This document shows positions 43,127-52,886 of a DNA stretch of 64,000 nucleotides, piece after piece. The stretch is from Salegentibacter agarivorans (lineage in GTDB: Bacteria > Bacteroidota > Bacteroidia > Flavobacteriales > Flavobacteriaceae), in NCBI RefSeq assembly GCF_900113135.1, contig NZ_FOOH01000003.1, positions 1 to 64,000 of the forward strand, read 5' to 3'. The position numbers were made by a program, and so were the translations under genes. The notes below the pieces were generated by a model. That model saw only the letters and a program-made list of their open reading frames with translations. It was not told the origin of the DNA and searched no databases. Positions within the stretch are counted from its first letter, which is position 1, and every line of letters begins with the position of its first letter.

Positions 43127-43903
43127 ATGAGATCTATCTGGAACGGCTCTATTAGCTTCGGACTGGTTTCCATACCGGTAAAATTATATTCTGCTTCAGA
43201 AAGTAGAAAACTCGATTTAGATATGCTTGATAAGCACGATAATGCCCGAATAAGGTATAAACGTGTGAATGAAGATACCGGGAAAGAAGTGGAGTGGAAA
43301 GATATTGTAAAGGGTTTTAAAAAGGATGAAGATTATATTGTGCTCGAGAAAGAGGATTTTGAAAATGCAAACCTTAAAAAGAGTAAAACCATAGATATTG
43401 AAGAATTTGTGGCCGAAGATGATGTGGCCGAGGTGCTTTATAAAAAACCCTACTTTCTCGAACCACAAAAAGAAGGAGGAAAATCTTATAATCTACTCCG
43501 AGATGCATTAAAAAAAACCGGGAAACTGGGTGTGGCTACTTTTGTGATGCGCCAAAAAGAGCATTTAAGCCTGGTTGGCGTTTATGATAAAGCCCTGGTA
43601 CTTCATGTAATAAGGTTTTCAGATGAAATCAGGGAAACCAAAGACCTGAAATTGCCAAAAACAAAAGTCGCCAAAAAAGAGGTAGATATGGCTATTTCTC
43701 TTATAGAACAATACACTACAGAGTTTGATCCAGATAAGTTTAAAGATGTTTATAACGATCAATTAATGAAGATCATTGAATCTAAGAGCACCGGTAAAAA
43801 GCCGAAGCCGCAAAAATTTAAAGATGAACCTACCCAGGCCAAAGATCTTATGGCTAAACTAAAAGCCAGTTTAGATAAAAAGAAAAAATCTAAAGCATCC
43901 TAA
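43127..43903 (+). CDS. ku: Ku protein (non-homologous end joining)
   Basis: Bacterial Ku homodimer subunit that binds double-strand DNA ends and recruits LigD. The 258-residue protein opens with MRSIWNGSISFGLVSIPVKLYSA, the diagnostic Ku start, and contains RIRYKRVNEDTGKEV, YIVLEKEDFE, KPYFLEPQKEGGKSYNLLRDAL and the basic C-terminal tail (LMAKLKASLDKKKKSK) that in other bacteria helps DNA binding. LigD starts 3 nt after its stop. Confidence 0.96.
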   Translation: MRSIWNGSISFGLVSIPVKLYSASESRKLDLDMLDKHDNARIRYKRVNEDTGKEVEWKDIVKGFKKDEDYIVLEKEDFENANLKKSKTIDIEEFVAEDDVAEVLYKKPYFLEPQKEGGKSYNLLRDALKKTGKLGVATFVMRQKEHLSLVGVYDKALVLHVIRFSDEIRETKDLKLPKTKVAKKEVDMAISLIEQYTTEFDPDKFKDVYNDQLMKIIESKSTGKKPKPQKFKDEPTQAKDLMAKLKASLDKKKKSKAS

Positions 43904-43906
43904 GCG

Positions 43907-46366
43907 ATGGGTTTAGAAGATTATAAAAAGAAACGTAACTTTAATAACACACCAGAACCCGGTGCCGATTTTTCTACCGAAAACCGGGGAAGGTTTGTTA
44001 TTCAGCGGCACGAGGCTACGCGCCTGCACTACGATCTACGCCTGGAAATGGAAGGCGTTTTAAAAAGTTGGGCTGTTCCTAAAGGTCCCTCCATGAATCC
44101 TAAAGACAAACGTCTTGCCATAGAAACCGAAGATCACCCCGTAAAATATTTACATTTTGAAGGTACAATTCCTAAAGGAAATTATGGTGCAGGGGAGATG
44201 CAAATTTGGGATAAAGGCACGTTTAAAGCTGCGGCAAAAACCAATGATAATCTTGAAGAACAATGGGAAGATGGTAACCTGAAAATCGTCTTTAGTGGCA
44301 GCAAAATTAAAGGTGAATTTGCGTTAGTGAAAACTAAGCGAGGTGATAAAAAGAACCAGTGGTTGTTGATTAAAAAGAAAGACGATTTTTCTACCGATCT
44401 GGATTACGATGCGGAAGTTTTTACTGAAAAATCTTCTAAAAGCAAGGATTCCGATAAATCTAAAGGAAAAGTCAGGAAAATAAAACCTTCAGAATTTATA
44501 AAGCCCATGCTCGCTACCACGGGCAAAAGAATATTTAACGATCCCGATTGGATTTACGAGTTAAAATGGGACGGTTACCGCGCGCTGGCCAATATTGAAG
44601 ACGGCAAAGTAGATCTTTATTCCCGCAATGGGATTTCCTTTAATTCTAAGTTTTCAAAATTGGTTAAAGATTTAGAACAGATTGAGCACGATGTGATTTT
44701 AGATGGTGAAATCGTGGTATTGAATAAAGAGGGAATTCCGCAGTTCCAGGCTTTGCAAAATTATAATGAAAACACGCCGGGAGCCTTGCGTTTTTATGTT
44801 TTTGATATGCTTTTTCTCAATGGCCATTCTATGCTGGATTTACCACTTTTAGAACGCAAAAGTTTAATCCCTGAAGTTTTGGAAGATCTGGACATGGTTC
44901 AATATTGCGATCATATAGAAGGAATGGGCACCGCATTTTATAATAAAGCCATAGACCTTGGATTGGAAGGGGTGATCGCCAAAAAAGCCGATGCTACCTA
45001 TTCTCCCGGGTATAGAACTGAAAAATGGCTAAAGTTAAAAGGTGAAAACACCCGGGAAGTGCTTATTTGCGGTTACACCACTTCAGAAGGTGCTGTTTTT
45101 GGTTCCTTAATTATGGGCGCTTATGAAGATGAAGATTTAAAATATATTGGAAATTGCGGCACCGGTTTTTCGAACGACGAACAGAAAGCATTGCTAAAAA
45201 AGTTTAAAAGTCGTGAGCGTAAAACCTCTCCTTTTTCAGAAAAAATAAATTTAAAAGGAAGAGAACCGGTTTGGATGCGCCCCGATTTGATTGCTGAAGT
45301 AAAGTTTTCAGAAATTACAAAAACCGGTAAATTAAGGCATCCGGTTTTTAAGGCTTTGCGAAAAGATAAAGAACCGGAAGAAATTTTAGCCGAAGACATT
45401 GTTGAAAATAAAGTTTCCGAAGAAAAGAAATCAACAAAATCATCTTCTATAAGGAAGTCAGGAGAAAGCCTGGAAATAGATGGGATAGATGTTCCGTTTA
45501 CTAATCTGGACAAAGTATACTGGCCTGATTCCGGGTTCAGGAAATACGATTTAATAGATTATTACATCCAGGTTTCAGAAGTGATGTTACCCTACTTAAA
45601 AGATCGTCCCCAAAATTTACATCGGCATCCTAACGGCATTAAAAAACAGGGATTTTACCAGAAAGACAACGAAGGAAATTTACCCGATTGGATAGCAACC
45701 ACAGAAATTTATTCGGAATCTTCTGAAAAGGATATTGAGTATTTGCTTTGCCAAAATGAACCCACGCTTTTATATATGGCTAATTTGGGTTGTATAGAGA
45801 TCAATCCGTGGAATTCCCGGGTGAAGAATCTTGATTCACCAGATTATACGGTAATAGATTTAGACCCTTCAGATAAAAATACTTTTGAAGAGGTTATTGA
45901 AGTTGCCCAGGCTGCAAAAGAAGTGATGGATTTGGCTAAAATTGAGGGTTATTGCAAGACTTCAGGTTCAAGTGGACTTCATATTTATATTCCGCTGGGC
46001 GGAAATTATTCGTATGATGAAGCACGGGATTTTACCAAATTGCTGTGTTATTATATCGCAGATAAAGTTCCAAAATTAACCAGTATGGATCGTGCTAAAA
46101 AGAAGCGAAAAGACAAGATCTACCTGGATTATTTACAAAACCGAAGAGGCCAAACTTTAGCTTCTGCCTATTGTGCACGCCCAAAACCCGGTGCGCCTGT
46201 TTCCGCTCCTTTAGAATGGAAAGAAGTGAAAAGCGGACTTAAAATTCTCGATTTTACCATTACAGATATGCCGCAGCGAATTCAGAAAAAAGGAGATCTA
46301 TTTACCAAAGTACTGGAAGAGGGGATTGATATGGAGAAGGCCATGCAAAACCTGGAATCTTCCTAA
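43907..46366 (+). CDS. ligD: Multifunctional DNA ligase D
   Basis: End-joining enzyme of 819 residues with three domains in the order phosphoesterase, ligase, polymerase. The 3'-phosphoesterase covers about 1-165 (FVIQRHEATRLHYDLRLEMEGVLKSWAVPKGPS). The ATP-dependent ligase covers about 200-500 with the adenylated Lys220 in YELKWDGYRA. The primase-like polymerase covers about 530-815 (FTNLDKVYWPDSGFRKYDLIDYY, the metal motif DLDPSD and SGSSGLHIYIPL). A Ser/Lys-rich linker joins ligase and polymerase. It is co-transcribed with ku. Confidence 0.97.
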   Translation: MGLEDYKKKRNFNNTPEPGADFSTENRGRFVIQRHEATRLHYDLRLEMEGVLKSWAVPKGPSMNPKDKRLAIETEDHPVKYLHFEGTIPKGNYGAGEMQIWDKGTFKAAAKTNDNLEEQWEDGNLKIVFSGSKIKGEFALVKTKRGDKKNQWLLIKKKDDFSTDLDYDAEVFTEKSSKSKDSDKSKGKVRKIKPSEFIKPMLATTGKRIFNDPDWIYELKWDGYRALANIEDGKVDLYSRNGISFNSKFSKLVKDLEQIEHDVILDGEIVVLNKEGIPQFQALQNYNENTPGALRFYVFDMLFLNGHSMLDLPLLERKSLIPEVLEDLDMVQYCDHIEGMGTAFYNKAIDLGLEGVIAKKADATYSPGYRTEKWLKLKGENTREVLICGYTTSEGAVFGSLIMGAYEDEDLKYIGNCGTGFSNDEQKALLKKFKSRERKTSPFSEKINLKGREPVWMRPDLIAEVKFSEITKTGKLRHPVFKALRKDKEPEEILAEDIVENKVSEEKKSTKSSSIRKSGESLEIDGIDVPFTNLDKVYWPDSGFRKYDLIDYYIQVSEVMLPYLKDRPQNLHRHPNGIKKQGFYQKDNEGNLPDWIATTEIYSESSEKDIEYLLCQNEPTLLYMANLGCIEINPWNSRVKNLDSPDYTVIDLDPSDKNTFEEVIEVAQAAKEVMDLAKIEGYCKTSGSSGLHIYIPLGGNYSYDEARDFTKLLCYYIADKVPKLTSMDRAKKKRKDKIYLDYLQNRRGQTLASAYCARPKPGAPVSAPLEWKEVKSGLKILDFTITDMPQRIQKKGDLFTKVLEEGIDMEKAMQNLESS

Positions 46367-46413
46367 AGTTTATTTAAAAGCAGGGCCAGGCTTCTTTATA
46401 ATTTTTAAATTGA

Positions 46414-46460
46414 CTGGATAATCGAGTCTTGATAGCTCCAGGTTTACCTCGAAATTTAAA
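46414..46460. repeat. Dispersed ataatcgag-type repeat, copy A
   Basis: Copy A, ctggataatcgag followed by gctcc and ctcgaaattt, resembles copy B at 52887-52935 (ctcgataatcgag, gctcc, ctctaaaattt) with the same order and spacing. Both lie in intergenic DNA. Confidence 0.5.
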
Positions 46461-46523
46461 TATATTTTCTATAAATACTCCCTTGAGCTTGCTCGGGGGG
46501 TAATTTATGTAAAGTGCAAATTA

Positions 46524-47558
46524 ATGAAGAAAAGATTACGCAAACTTGCTGGCCGGTATAAGCTTATAGACCAGGTTTTAATTACGCCCTATAGAAGCTA
46601 TGGAACCCATTCACACCTTTATATAAAAGGGCGCGTGTTGGATAATGAACCCTTAAAAATCACCCAGGATGCGAATATTTTTAAAACGATAAAAACCACT
46701 TATAAACAATTTGATACGTTTGAAATTCCTGATGCGCAGGTAGATTTAAGTCTTCCGGGAAAAGTACAGGCCACCACACAAACTGATGACGAAGGTTTCT
46801 TTTTATTTGATAATACAATAGAACAAAACCTGGCAGAACACGCCGACGAAGAGGGCTGGCTGGATTATGATATTTTTTATAAAGGTCCGTTAGGAAAAAA
46901 GACAGAATTGTTGGAAGATCCTTTTAAGGGAGATTTTTTAATTCCCGATCCAAATGCTGAATATGGAGTAATTAGCGATATAGACGATACTATTTTGCAC
47001 ACCGGCGTAACTTCATTTTTAAAACTGCGGTTGCTGAAAAATTCACTGCTTACCAATGCTTATAATAGAATCCCACTAAAGGGTGCAGCTGAATTTTACC
47101 AAAAACTGCACACCGGTAGAGATGGTACGCCTAATAATCCTATTTTTTATTTAAGTAACAGTCCGTGGAATTTATACGAATATCTCAAACTATTTTTAGA
47201 TCACAATGCTTTCCCGAAAGGGCCAATTTTGCTTCGAAAATTCAGAACGCCTTTTGATGGGAGTATAAAACCTGAAAAACCGCACAAACAAAAAGAGATC
47301 GCAAATATTTTAAAGACTTATCCTGAAATGAATTTTATTCTTATTGGTGATAGTGGCGAGCACGATGCATCTATTTACACGGAAATCGCTGCCCAGTATC
47401 CAGATAGAATTCTGGCAATTTATTTAAGAAGCGTAAAGCATAAAAAACAAATGAGCCGCGTGCGCAGTATCATAGATAATTTTGAAACCACGCCTGTACT
47501 AATGGTTGAGACCTCTCAAGAAGCCGTAGAACATGCCAGGGAACACGGTTTTATTTAG
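46524..47558 (+). CDS. App1-like phosphatidate phosphatase domain protein (DUF2183)
   Basis: A 344-residue protein with the App1/DUF2183 HAD-type catalytic domain: GVISDIDDTILHTGVTSF, PIFYLSNSPWNLYEYLKLFL, GPILLRKF and FILIGDSGEHDASIYTEIAAQYP. The N-terminal 130 residues form a beta-rich domain (TPYRSYGTHSHLYIKGRVL). Yeast App1 is a phosphatidate phosphatase; bacterial substrates are unproven. It follows ligD by 157 bp and is probably a separate unit. Confidence 0.9.
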   Translation: MKKRLRKLAGRYKLIDQVLITPYRSYGTHSHLYIKGRVLDNEPLKITQDANIFKTIKTTYKQFDTFEIPDAQVDLSLPGKVQATTQTDDEGFFLFDNTIEQNLAEHADEEGWLDYDIFYKGPLGKKTELLEDPFKGDFLIPDPNAEYGVISDIDDTILHTGVTSFLKLRLLKNSLLTNAYNRIPLKGAAEFYQKLHTGRDGTPNNPIFYLSNSPWNLYEYLKLFLDHNAFPKGPILLRKFRTPFDGSIKPEKPHKQKEIANILKTYPEMNFILIGDSGEHDASIYTEIAAQYPDRILAIYLRSVKHKKQMSRVRSIIDNFETTPVLMVETSQEAVEHAREHGFI

Positions 47559-47570
47559 AAAACTAAAAAT

Positions 47571-48236
47571 TTAATCGTCTATACTTTGCCCAACTGCTGT
47601 TTTTCTACTTGCAGGCGCTTTTCTTGGCATTGTTCTAAATATATGATCCCATAACGGAGAGGAAACCCCAAAGGCCCTGTCTGATTCGCGATAATGGTGA
47701 ATACTGTGATGGTGCCATAAAGTTTTCAGGAAATTATTGGGCACTTTAAAAGCGTGTACCGAATAATGCACAGCCAGGTAACCCGCGTATCCTATTAAAA
47801 ATCCGGCTAAAAATCCGAATACATAATCGCCTAAAACTGCCCGGTAAATTATAAAAAGTACTGTAGCGATTATAAGGCTTAAAACCGGAGGCATTGCCAA
47901 TCGTGATTTATCTTTAGGATAATCGTGGTGCACCCCGTGCATAGTATAAGAAATTTTCTTTTTACGTTCACTAGTTGCGGGAATATGATACAAATACCGG
48001 TGCATTATATATTCTACAAAAGTGAAAAAGAAAAGTCCGGCTACGAAGAGGCCTACCATTATTGGTGTTTCAAACCCTTTTTCGATAATTCCGTAGTAAA
48101 TTAATGCCACTGCAATTACTCCAAAAATAATCAACGGAAAAGAAATATGCGTGTGCGTAAGTTTTTCTAAAATTGGGTTGTCAAATAACTTTGGAGAACC
48201 CTTATGTTTTGGTCTTTTAAGTTTTGTTGATTCCAT
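47571..48236 (-). CDS. Fatty acid hydroxylase superfamily membrane protein
   Basis: A 221-residue membrane protein with the His pattern of FA2H-like hydroxylases: HRYLYHIP, MHGVHHDYPKDKSRLAMPP, VHYSVHAF and HHSIHHYRESDRAFGVSSPLWDHIFRT. Four hydrophobic helices are evident. By family it may hydroxylate the 2-position of sphingolipid or other acyl chains, which would suit sphingolipid-making Bacteroidetes; this is inference. It converges with the App1 gene (12 nt apart) and follows the kinase gene by 11 nt. Confidence 0.88.
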   Translation of the reverse strand: MESTKLKRPKHKGSPKLFDNPILEKLTHTHISFPLIIFGVIAVALIYYGIIEKGFETPIMVGLFVAGLFFFTFVEYIMHRYLYHIPATSERKKKISYTMHGVHHDYPKDKSRLAMPPVLSLIIATVLFIIYRAVLGDYVFGFLAGFLIGYAGYLAVHYSVHAFKVPNNFLKTLWHHHSIHHYRESDRAFGVSSPLWDHIFRTMPRKAPASRKTAVGQSIDD

Positions 48237-48247
48237 TTTTATTAGAT

Positions 48248-48862
48248 TTAAAATAAACCATGAATTTCAGCGTCAATACGGTTGATAATATCTCCCAAAT
48301 CTTCGGGGTTATCTACAAAATTAATATTGTCTACGTCTATTATTAACAAATTTCCTTTGATATAATTGTGTACCCAGGCTTCATATCTTTCATTTAACCT
48401 GCTTAAATAATCTATTGAAATCGAGTTTTCGTAGTCCCGACCTCGTTTATGTATCTGCGACACCAAATTAGGAATACTACTTCTTAAATAAATAAGAAGA
48501 TCGGGTCCCTGCACCACGCTTTCCATAAGGTCAAAAAGCGAACTGTAATTTTTAAAATCCCTATTGGTCATTAAACCCATTGCATGTAGGTTTGGTGCAA
48601 AAATATGGGCATCCTCATAAATAGTTCTGTCCTGTATTATCTTTTTTCCGCTTTCACGAATTTGTAAGATTTGCCTAAACCTGCTATTTAAAAAATAGAT
48701 CTGCAGGTTAAAAGACCAGCGTTCCATTTTATTATAAAAATCTTCGAGATAGGGATTCTCCAATACATCTTCATACTGCGCTTCCCAGTTGTAATGTTTT
48801 GCCAATAATTTAGTAAGCGTGGTTTTACCTGCTCCTATATTCCCTGCAATCGCTACGTGCAT
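48248..48862 (-). CDS. Deoxynucleoside kinase
   Basis: A 204-residue dCK/dGK-type kinase of nucleoside salvage. The P-loop is AIAGNIGAGKTTLTKLLAKHY; IIQDRTIYEDAHIFA holds the ERS-like catalytic segment, and LIYLRSSIPNLVSQIHKRGRDYENSISIDYL is the LID region. It precedes the fatty-acid hydroxylase gene with an 11-nt gap, so the two probably share a transcript. Confidence 0.93.
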   Translation of the reverse strand: MHVAIAGNIGAGKTTLTKLLAKHYNWEAQYEDVLENPYLEDFYNKMERWSFNLQIYFLNSRFRQILQIRESGKKIIQDRTIYEDAHIFAPNLHAMGLMTNRDFKNYSSLFDLMESVVQGPDLLIYLRSSIPNLVSQIHKRGRDYENSISIDYLSRLNERYEAWVHNYIKGNLLIIDVDNINFVDNPEDLGDIINRIDAEIHGLF

Positions 48863-49004
48863 AAATTCATTAAATTAGATAGTTATTTGGGGCGCTAAAA
48901 AAGCGCGGGTGTAAAGATACAAGAATTAAGGCGGCCTGTATTTTACACCCTGTCAAAATACTCATAAATCTTGAAAAGCTAAAGGATTTGAATCTATATC
49001 TCCC

Positions 49005-49012
49005 TAAATTTG
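49005..49012 (+). promoter_or_regulatory. -7 box of the DUF302 gene
   Basis: taaatttg is an exact -7 box. It overlaps the first codon (TTG) of the longest frame, so translation must begin later, at 49040 or 49049. Confidence 0.5.
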
Positions 49013-49039
49013 ATTAAATTAAAACAAGAATTACGGCTT

Positions 49040-49933
49040 ATGACATCAATGTTAAAATTTATTTTCTTTTTATTTTTCTTCGGAATTTTTATCGGTTCGG
49101 CGCAGGAAAAGCAAAACGACCATCTTATGATTACTGAAAGTAAGTATGGTTTTGAAAGTACCGTATCAAGATTAGAATCGGTGGTGAAGCAAAATGAAGC
49201 CCTTTCACTTTTTGCTAAAATAGATCATTCTGCAAATGCCGAAAATGCGAATTTAGAACTTAACAAAGCCAGTGTTCTAATTTTTGGAAACCCTAAGCAG
49301 GGAAGTTTACTTATACAGAAAGATCAGCTTGCCGGTTTGGATCTTCCGCTTAAAATGTTGGTGTATAATAATGCTGATATAACCGAAGTAACATACTGCA
49401 GTATAAATTACCTGAAATCAAGGTTTGAATTTAAAGGAGTCAGGAATCTATCTAAGGTGAAAAAAGGGCTTAAAGATATGGCTTCAAAAGCTTCAGGCGG
49501 AAAGGTTAAGAAATCGGGAAAATTTAAAGTAGATACCCATGAAGGCATTATTTCAGAAATAAGCGAATTTGATTTTAAAACTACTTACGACCGACTGATC
49601 ACTGCTATTGAAGAAAATCCTAATCTAAAAATTTTTTCAGAAATAGATCATTTTAAAAATGCAGAGCAGGTGGGTGTGGGATTGCGTTCTACCAGGTTAA
49701 TCATTTTTGGCAATCCTAAAGTTGGTACACCAATTATGCAGGAGAACTCCAGAATTGCCCTGGAGTTTCCGGTTAAATTTCTGGTTTGGCGGGACGAGGC
49801 CGGGATAGTAAAGATTTCTTATAACGATCCTGCTTTTTTAGCCAAAAGGTTTAAACTAACCCAAAATATTTCGCAGTTGGAAACTATGAAAAATGCTTTA
49901 GAGAATTTGAGTAAAAATGCAGCGAAATATTAA
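49040..49933 (+). CDS. Secreted protein with two DUF302 domains
   Basis: About 297 residues: a signal peptide (LKFIFFLFFFGIFIGSAQ) and two tandem DUF302 domains. The first has YGFESTVSRLESVVKQNEALSLFAKIDH and VLIFGNPKQGSLLIQ; the second has FDFKTTYDRLITAIEENPNLKIFSEIDH and LIIFGNPKVGTPIMQ. The repeats are clearly internal duplicates. DUF302 proteins occur near redox and metal-stress genes but have no defined activity. The 3' end overlaps the convergent AraC gene by 4 nt. Confidence 0.87.
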   Translation: MTSMLKFIFFLFFFGIFIGSAQEKQNDHLMITESKYGFESTVSRLESVVKQNEALSLFAKIDHSANAENANLELNKASVLIFGNPKQGSLLIQKDQLAGLDLPLKMLVYNNADITEVTYCSINYLKSRFEFKGVRNLSKVKKGLKDMASKASGGKVKKSGKFKVDTHEGIISEISEFDFKTTYDRLITAIEENPNLKIFSEIDHFKNAEQVGVGLRSTRLIIFGNPKVGTPIMQENSRIALEFPVKFLVWRDEAGIVKISYNDPAFLAKRFKLTQNISQLETMKNALENLSKNAAKY

Positions 49934-50847
49934 GTGAGATTATCTTTAACCAGTTTTCTGTATTGATTTGGAGTTATTTTCTCGAAACGTTTAAATTGAC
50001 GGTTAAAATAGCTGGTATTGTTAAATCCGCTCTTATAAGCGATATCGGCAAACTTGCTATTTGTTCTTTGGATTAGTTTCTTCGCAAATTTAATTCGTTC
50101 CCCGTTTAGATAATCTATAGGACTTTCACCAAGCGTATTTTTAAAACTTCGGTAAAAATTTGAAGTACTCATGCAGGCTTTATCTGCCAGTTTATCTACC
50201 TGAATGTTTTCGGTAAGATGTTCCCGCATATATTTTACGATAAACGCCATTCTATTATTATCAAAAAGCGTTTCATTATCCAGCAGCATTACTTTTGCTT
50301 TAGTTTGAAGTAACCTGATAATAAGTTCCTTTACCATTAAATCTAACAACGCATCTTTAGCTTTACCATCTTCCAGGAAAGTGCTAAAAATGCGGTCTAG
50401 CACAAATTGAACCTGATGATTATTAGCTAAATGAACAGCGCTGGCATCAAAGCTATGATGATCATTTTCGAAATCTATTCGAGTATTTTCATTAAAGATT
50501 TCTACGGTTTCTTTTATTTTATCGGGATCAATTCCCAGGGCGAGGCAACGTGTAGGATTTTTTGAATTGGCAAGGGGAAAATCTATTAGCATTTTTTTAT
50601 CTGAAGGTAACACCACCGATTCTCCCGGGAAAAAATCAAAAGATTTCATTCCTTCCAGGTGCATTATTTTTTTGCCCGTAAGCATACTCGCAATAATCGG
50701 AAAACCAAACTGAAGGTTTACACTTTCTGCTACCTGCCGGGTTTCAAAAACATTTAATTCAGCATAATCAGCACTGTAGATCGTCCTGTTTTCAATAGAA
50801 GTATTCAGCTTTAAATTGCGATTATAGTTTGATATATTGGTATTCAA
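49930..50847 (-). CDS. AraC-family transcriptional regulator
   Basis: A 305-residue regulator. The C-terminal two-helix-turn-helix domain (NRMAFIVKYMREHLTENIQVDKLADKACMSTSNFYRSFKNTLGESPIDYLNGERIKFAKKLI) is complete and ends KRFEKITPNQYRKL. The N-terminal 190 residues are the AraC-type ligand domain seen in aldehyde or alcohol regulators. It is divergent from the aldehyde dehydrogenase gene with a 111-bp intergenic space and most likely controls it. Confidence 0.9.
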   Translation of the reverse strand: MNTNISNYNRNLKLNTSIENRTIYSADYAELNVFETRQVAESVNLQFGFPIIASMLTGKKIMHLEGMKSFDFFPGESVVLPSDKKMLIDFPLANSKNPTRCLALGIDPDKIKETVEIFNENTRIDFENDHHSFDASAVHLANNHQVQFVLDRIFSTFLEDGKAKDALLDLMVKELIIRLLQTKAKVMLLDNETLFDNNRMAFIVKYMREHLTENIQVDKLADKACMSTSNFYRSFKNTLGESPIDYLNGERIKFAKKLIQRTNSKFADIAYKSGFNNTSYFNRQFKRFEKITPNQYRKLVKDNLT

Positions 50848-50958
50848 AACCCGTTTAATTTAATAAGTTAATAGTAATGTAATACTTATTTGTAGAAAAG
50901 TTCAATTATTTACTCTTAAAATTAGGGATATTAGGAATGTAATTTAAAAAATATTTCT

Positions 50959-52458
50959 ATGAGCTATTCAGCACCAAAATTTAAAGAAAAATATGGCAAT
51001 TTTATTAACGGGAAATTTCAGGATCCCATAGATGGGAAATACTTTGAGAACCATTCGCCGGTAGATAATAAATTACTAGCCAAATATCCAAGATCTAACG
51101 ATAAGGATGTAAAAAGCGCGATAGAAGCTGCTAACAATGCTAAAGATGAATGGGTCAAAACTTCGGCCTCAGAACGGGCTGCGATTTTGCATAAAATAGC
51201 CGATGTGATACAGGAAAACCTGGAAACTTTCGCGCAAATGGAAACCGCCGATAACGGGAAGTCTATACGCGAAACAATGAATGCTGATGTTCCCCTGGCG
51301 GTAGATCATTTTAGATATTTTGCTTCAGCTATTAGAGCAGAAGAAGGATCGGCTACAGAACTTAACGAAAATACCCTTTCCTTAATTATCAACGAGCCAC
51401 TTGGCGTGGTTGCTCAAATTATTCCCTGGAATTTTCCACTATTAATGCTTGCCTGGAAAGTGGCACCCGCATTAGCTTCTGGAAACTGCGTAGTTTTAAA
51501 ACCTGCAGAACAAACGCCTGCTTCTGCAACATTTTTAGCTGAAAAAATTGCAGATCTTTTACCTCCGGGAGTTTTTAATGTTATTCACGGTTTTGGTCCT
51601 GAAGCAGGGAAACCTTTGGCTTCCAGCCCAAATGTAGATAAAGTGGCCTTTACAGGAGAAACCACTACCGGGCAGTTAATTATGCAATATGCTTCAAAAA
51701 ACCTGCACCCGGTAACCATGGAGCTTGGAGGGAAATCGCCTAATGTCTTTTTCAATAGTATTATGGATCACGACGATGCTTTCCTTGATAAATGTATTGA
51801 AGGCGCTGTGCTTTTCGCGTTTAACCAGGGTGAAGTTTGTACCGCACCATCCAGGATTTTAATCCAGGAAGATATTTATGATGAATTCATTAAAAGGGTG
51901 ATAGAGCGCACCAAAGCTATAAAAATGGGTAATCCGTTTGAGGAGTCTACGATGATGGGCGCACAGGCTTCCAGTGATCAGCATCAGAAAATCCTGGAAT
52001 ATATTAAAATAGGAAAGGATGAAGGCGCTGAGGTTTTAGCCGGTGGTGATGCAGCAAAACTTGAGGGAAATTTAGCCAACGGATTTTATATTCAGCCGAC
52101 TATTTTAAAAGGCCATAATAAAATGAGGGTTTTTCAGGAAGAAATTTTTGGACCTGTGGTAGCGGTTTGCACCTTTAAAGATGAAGCCGAAGCCATTGAA
52201 ATTGCAAATGATACGATGTATGGTTTGGGTGCCGGAGTTTGGACGCGAGATGCGCATCAATTATATCAAATTCCACGTGCAATAAAAGCCGGGCGGGTTT
52301 GGGTAAATTGCTATCACGATTATCCTGCACACGCGCCATTTGGAGGTTACAAAAAATCTGGTTTCGGAAGGGAAAATCACTTAATGATGCTGAATCATTA
52401 TAGACAAAGCAAAAATATGCTAATTTCTTATGATAAGAATAAATTAGGATTCTTTTAG
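50959..52458 (+). CDS. NAD(P)-dependent aldehyde dehydrogenase
   Basis: A 499-residue aldehyde dehydrogenase of the acetaldehyde/ExaC-like type. It has [45 protein letters not shown], the catalytic Glu in [11 protein letters not shown] and nucleophile Cys294 in [13 protein letters not shown]. The ending [20 protein letters not shown] is typical. A DUF779 gene follows by 2 nt, the usual partner of this ALDH subgroup. The divergent AraC gene is its probable regulator. Confidence 0.93.
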   Translation: MSYSAPKFKEKYGNFINGKFQDPIDGKYFENHSPVDNKLLAKYPRSNDKDVKSAIEAANNAKDEWVKTSASERAAILHKIADVIQENLETFAQMETADNGKSIRETMNADVPLAVDHFRYFASAIRAEEGSATELNENTLSLIINEPLGVVAQIIPWNFPLLMLAWKVAPALASGNCVVLKPAEQTPASATFLAEKIADLLPPGVFNVIHGFGPEAGKPLASSPNVDKVAFTGETTTGQLIMQYASKNLHPVTMELGGKSPNVFFNSIMDHDDAFLDKCIEGAVLFAFNQGEVCTAPSRILIQEDIYDEFIKRVIERTKAIKMGNPFEESTMMGAQASSDQHQKILEYIKIGKDEGAEVLAGGDAAKLEGNLANGFYIQPTILKGHNKMRVFQEEIFGPVVAVCTFKDEAEAIEIANDTMYGLGAGVWTRDAHQLYQIPRAIKAGRVWVNCYHDYPAHAPFGGYKKSGFGRENHLMMLNHYRQSKNMLISYDKNKLGFF

Positions 52459-52460
52459 AA

Positions 52461-52820
52461 ATGGACTATAAAAGAGTAGAAATAACTCCTGAAGCAGAAA
52501 AACTACTGCAAGAACTTAAGCAACAGCACGGTGAGGTGATTTTTCACCAAAGCGGTGGCTGTTGCGACGGGTCTTCACCTATGTTACTGCCAAAAGAGGA
52601 TTTTTATATTGATGATAATGATTTTCTACTGGGGGAAGTTGGCGGTGTAAATTTTTATATGAGCCACGACCAATTTGAATATTGGAAACATACCCATTTA
52701 ACTGTAGATATTGTAAAAGGTAGAGGTGGCAGTTTTTCGCTTGATATTCCTACCGGTTATCGTTTTCTAATAAAATCAAGAATGCTGAATGATGAAGAAA
52801 ACAAGAATTTAAACCCTTAA
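52461..52820 (+). CDS. DUF779 protein, aldehyde dehydrogenase partner
   Basis: A 119-residue protein: ITPEAEKLLQELKQQHGEVIFHQSGGCCDGSSPMLLP, then FWKHTHLTVDIVKGRGGSFSLD-like sequence (as YWKHTHLTVDIVKGRGGSFS) and PTGYRFLIKSRML. The GGCCDGS motif could bind a metal. DUF779 genes commonly follow ExaC-type aldehyde dehydrogenases, as here with a 2-nt gap. The function is unproven. A terminator follows at 52839-52885. Confidence 0.9.
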   Translation: MDYKRVEITPEAEKLLQELKQQHGEVIFHQSGGCCDGSSPMLLPKEDFYIDDNDFLLGEVGGVNFYMSHDQFEYWKHTHLTVDIVKGRGGSFSLDIPTGYRFLIKSRMLNDEENKNLNP

Positions 52821-52838
52821 ATTGTTGCTTAAGCAATG

Positions 52839-52885
52839 CCTGAAAACTGTTTATACCCTAAATATTCAGTTTTTCAGGTTTTTTT
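52839..52885 (+). terminator. Terminator after the ALDH-DUF779 operon
   Basis: cctgaaaactg (52839-52849) pairs with cagtttttcagg (52867-52878), with one looped base, and is followed by seven T. Confidence 0.85.
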
Positions 52886-52886
52886 A

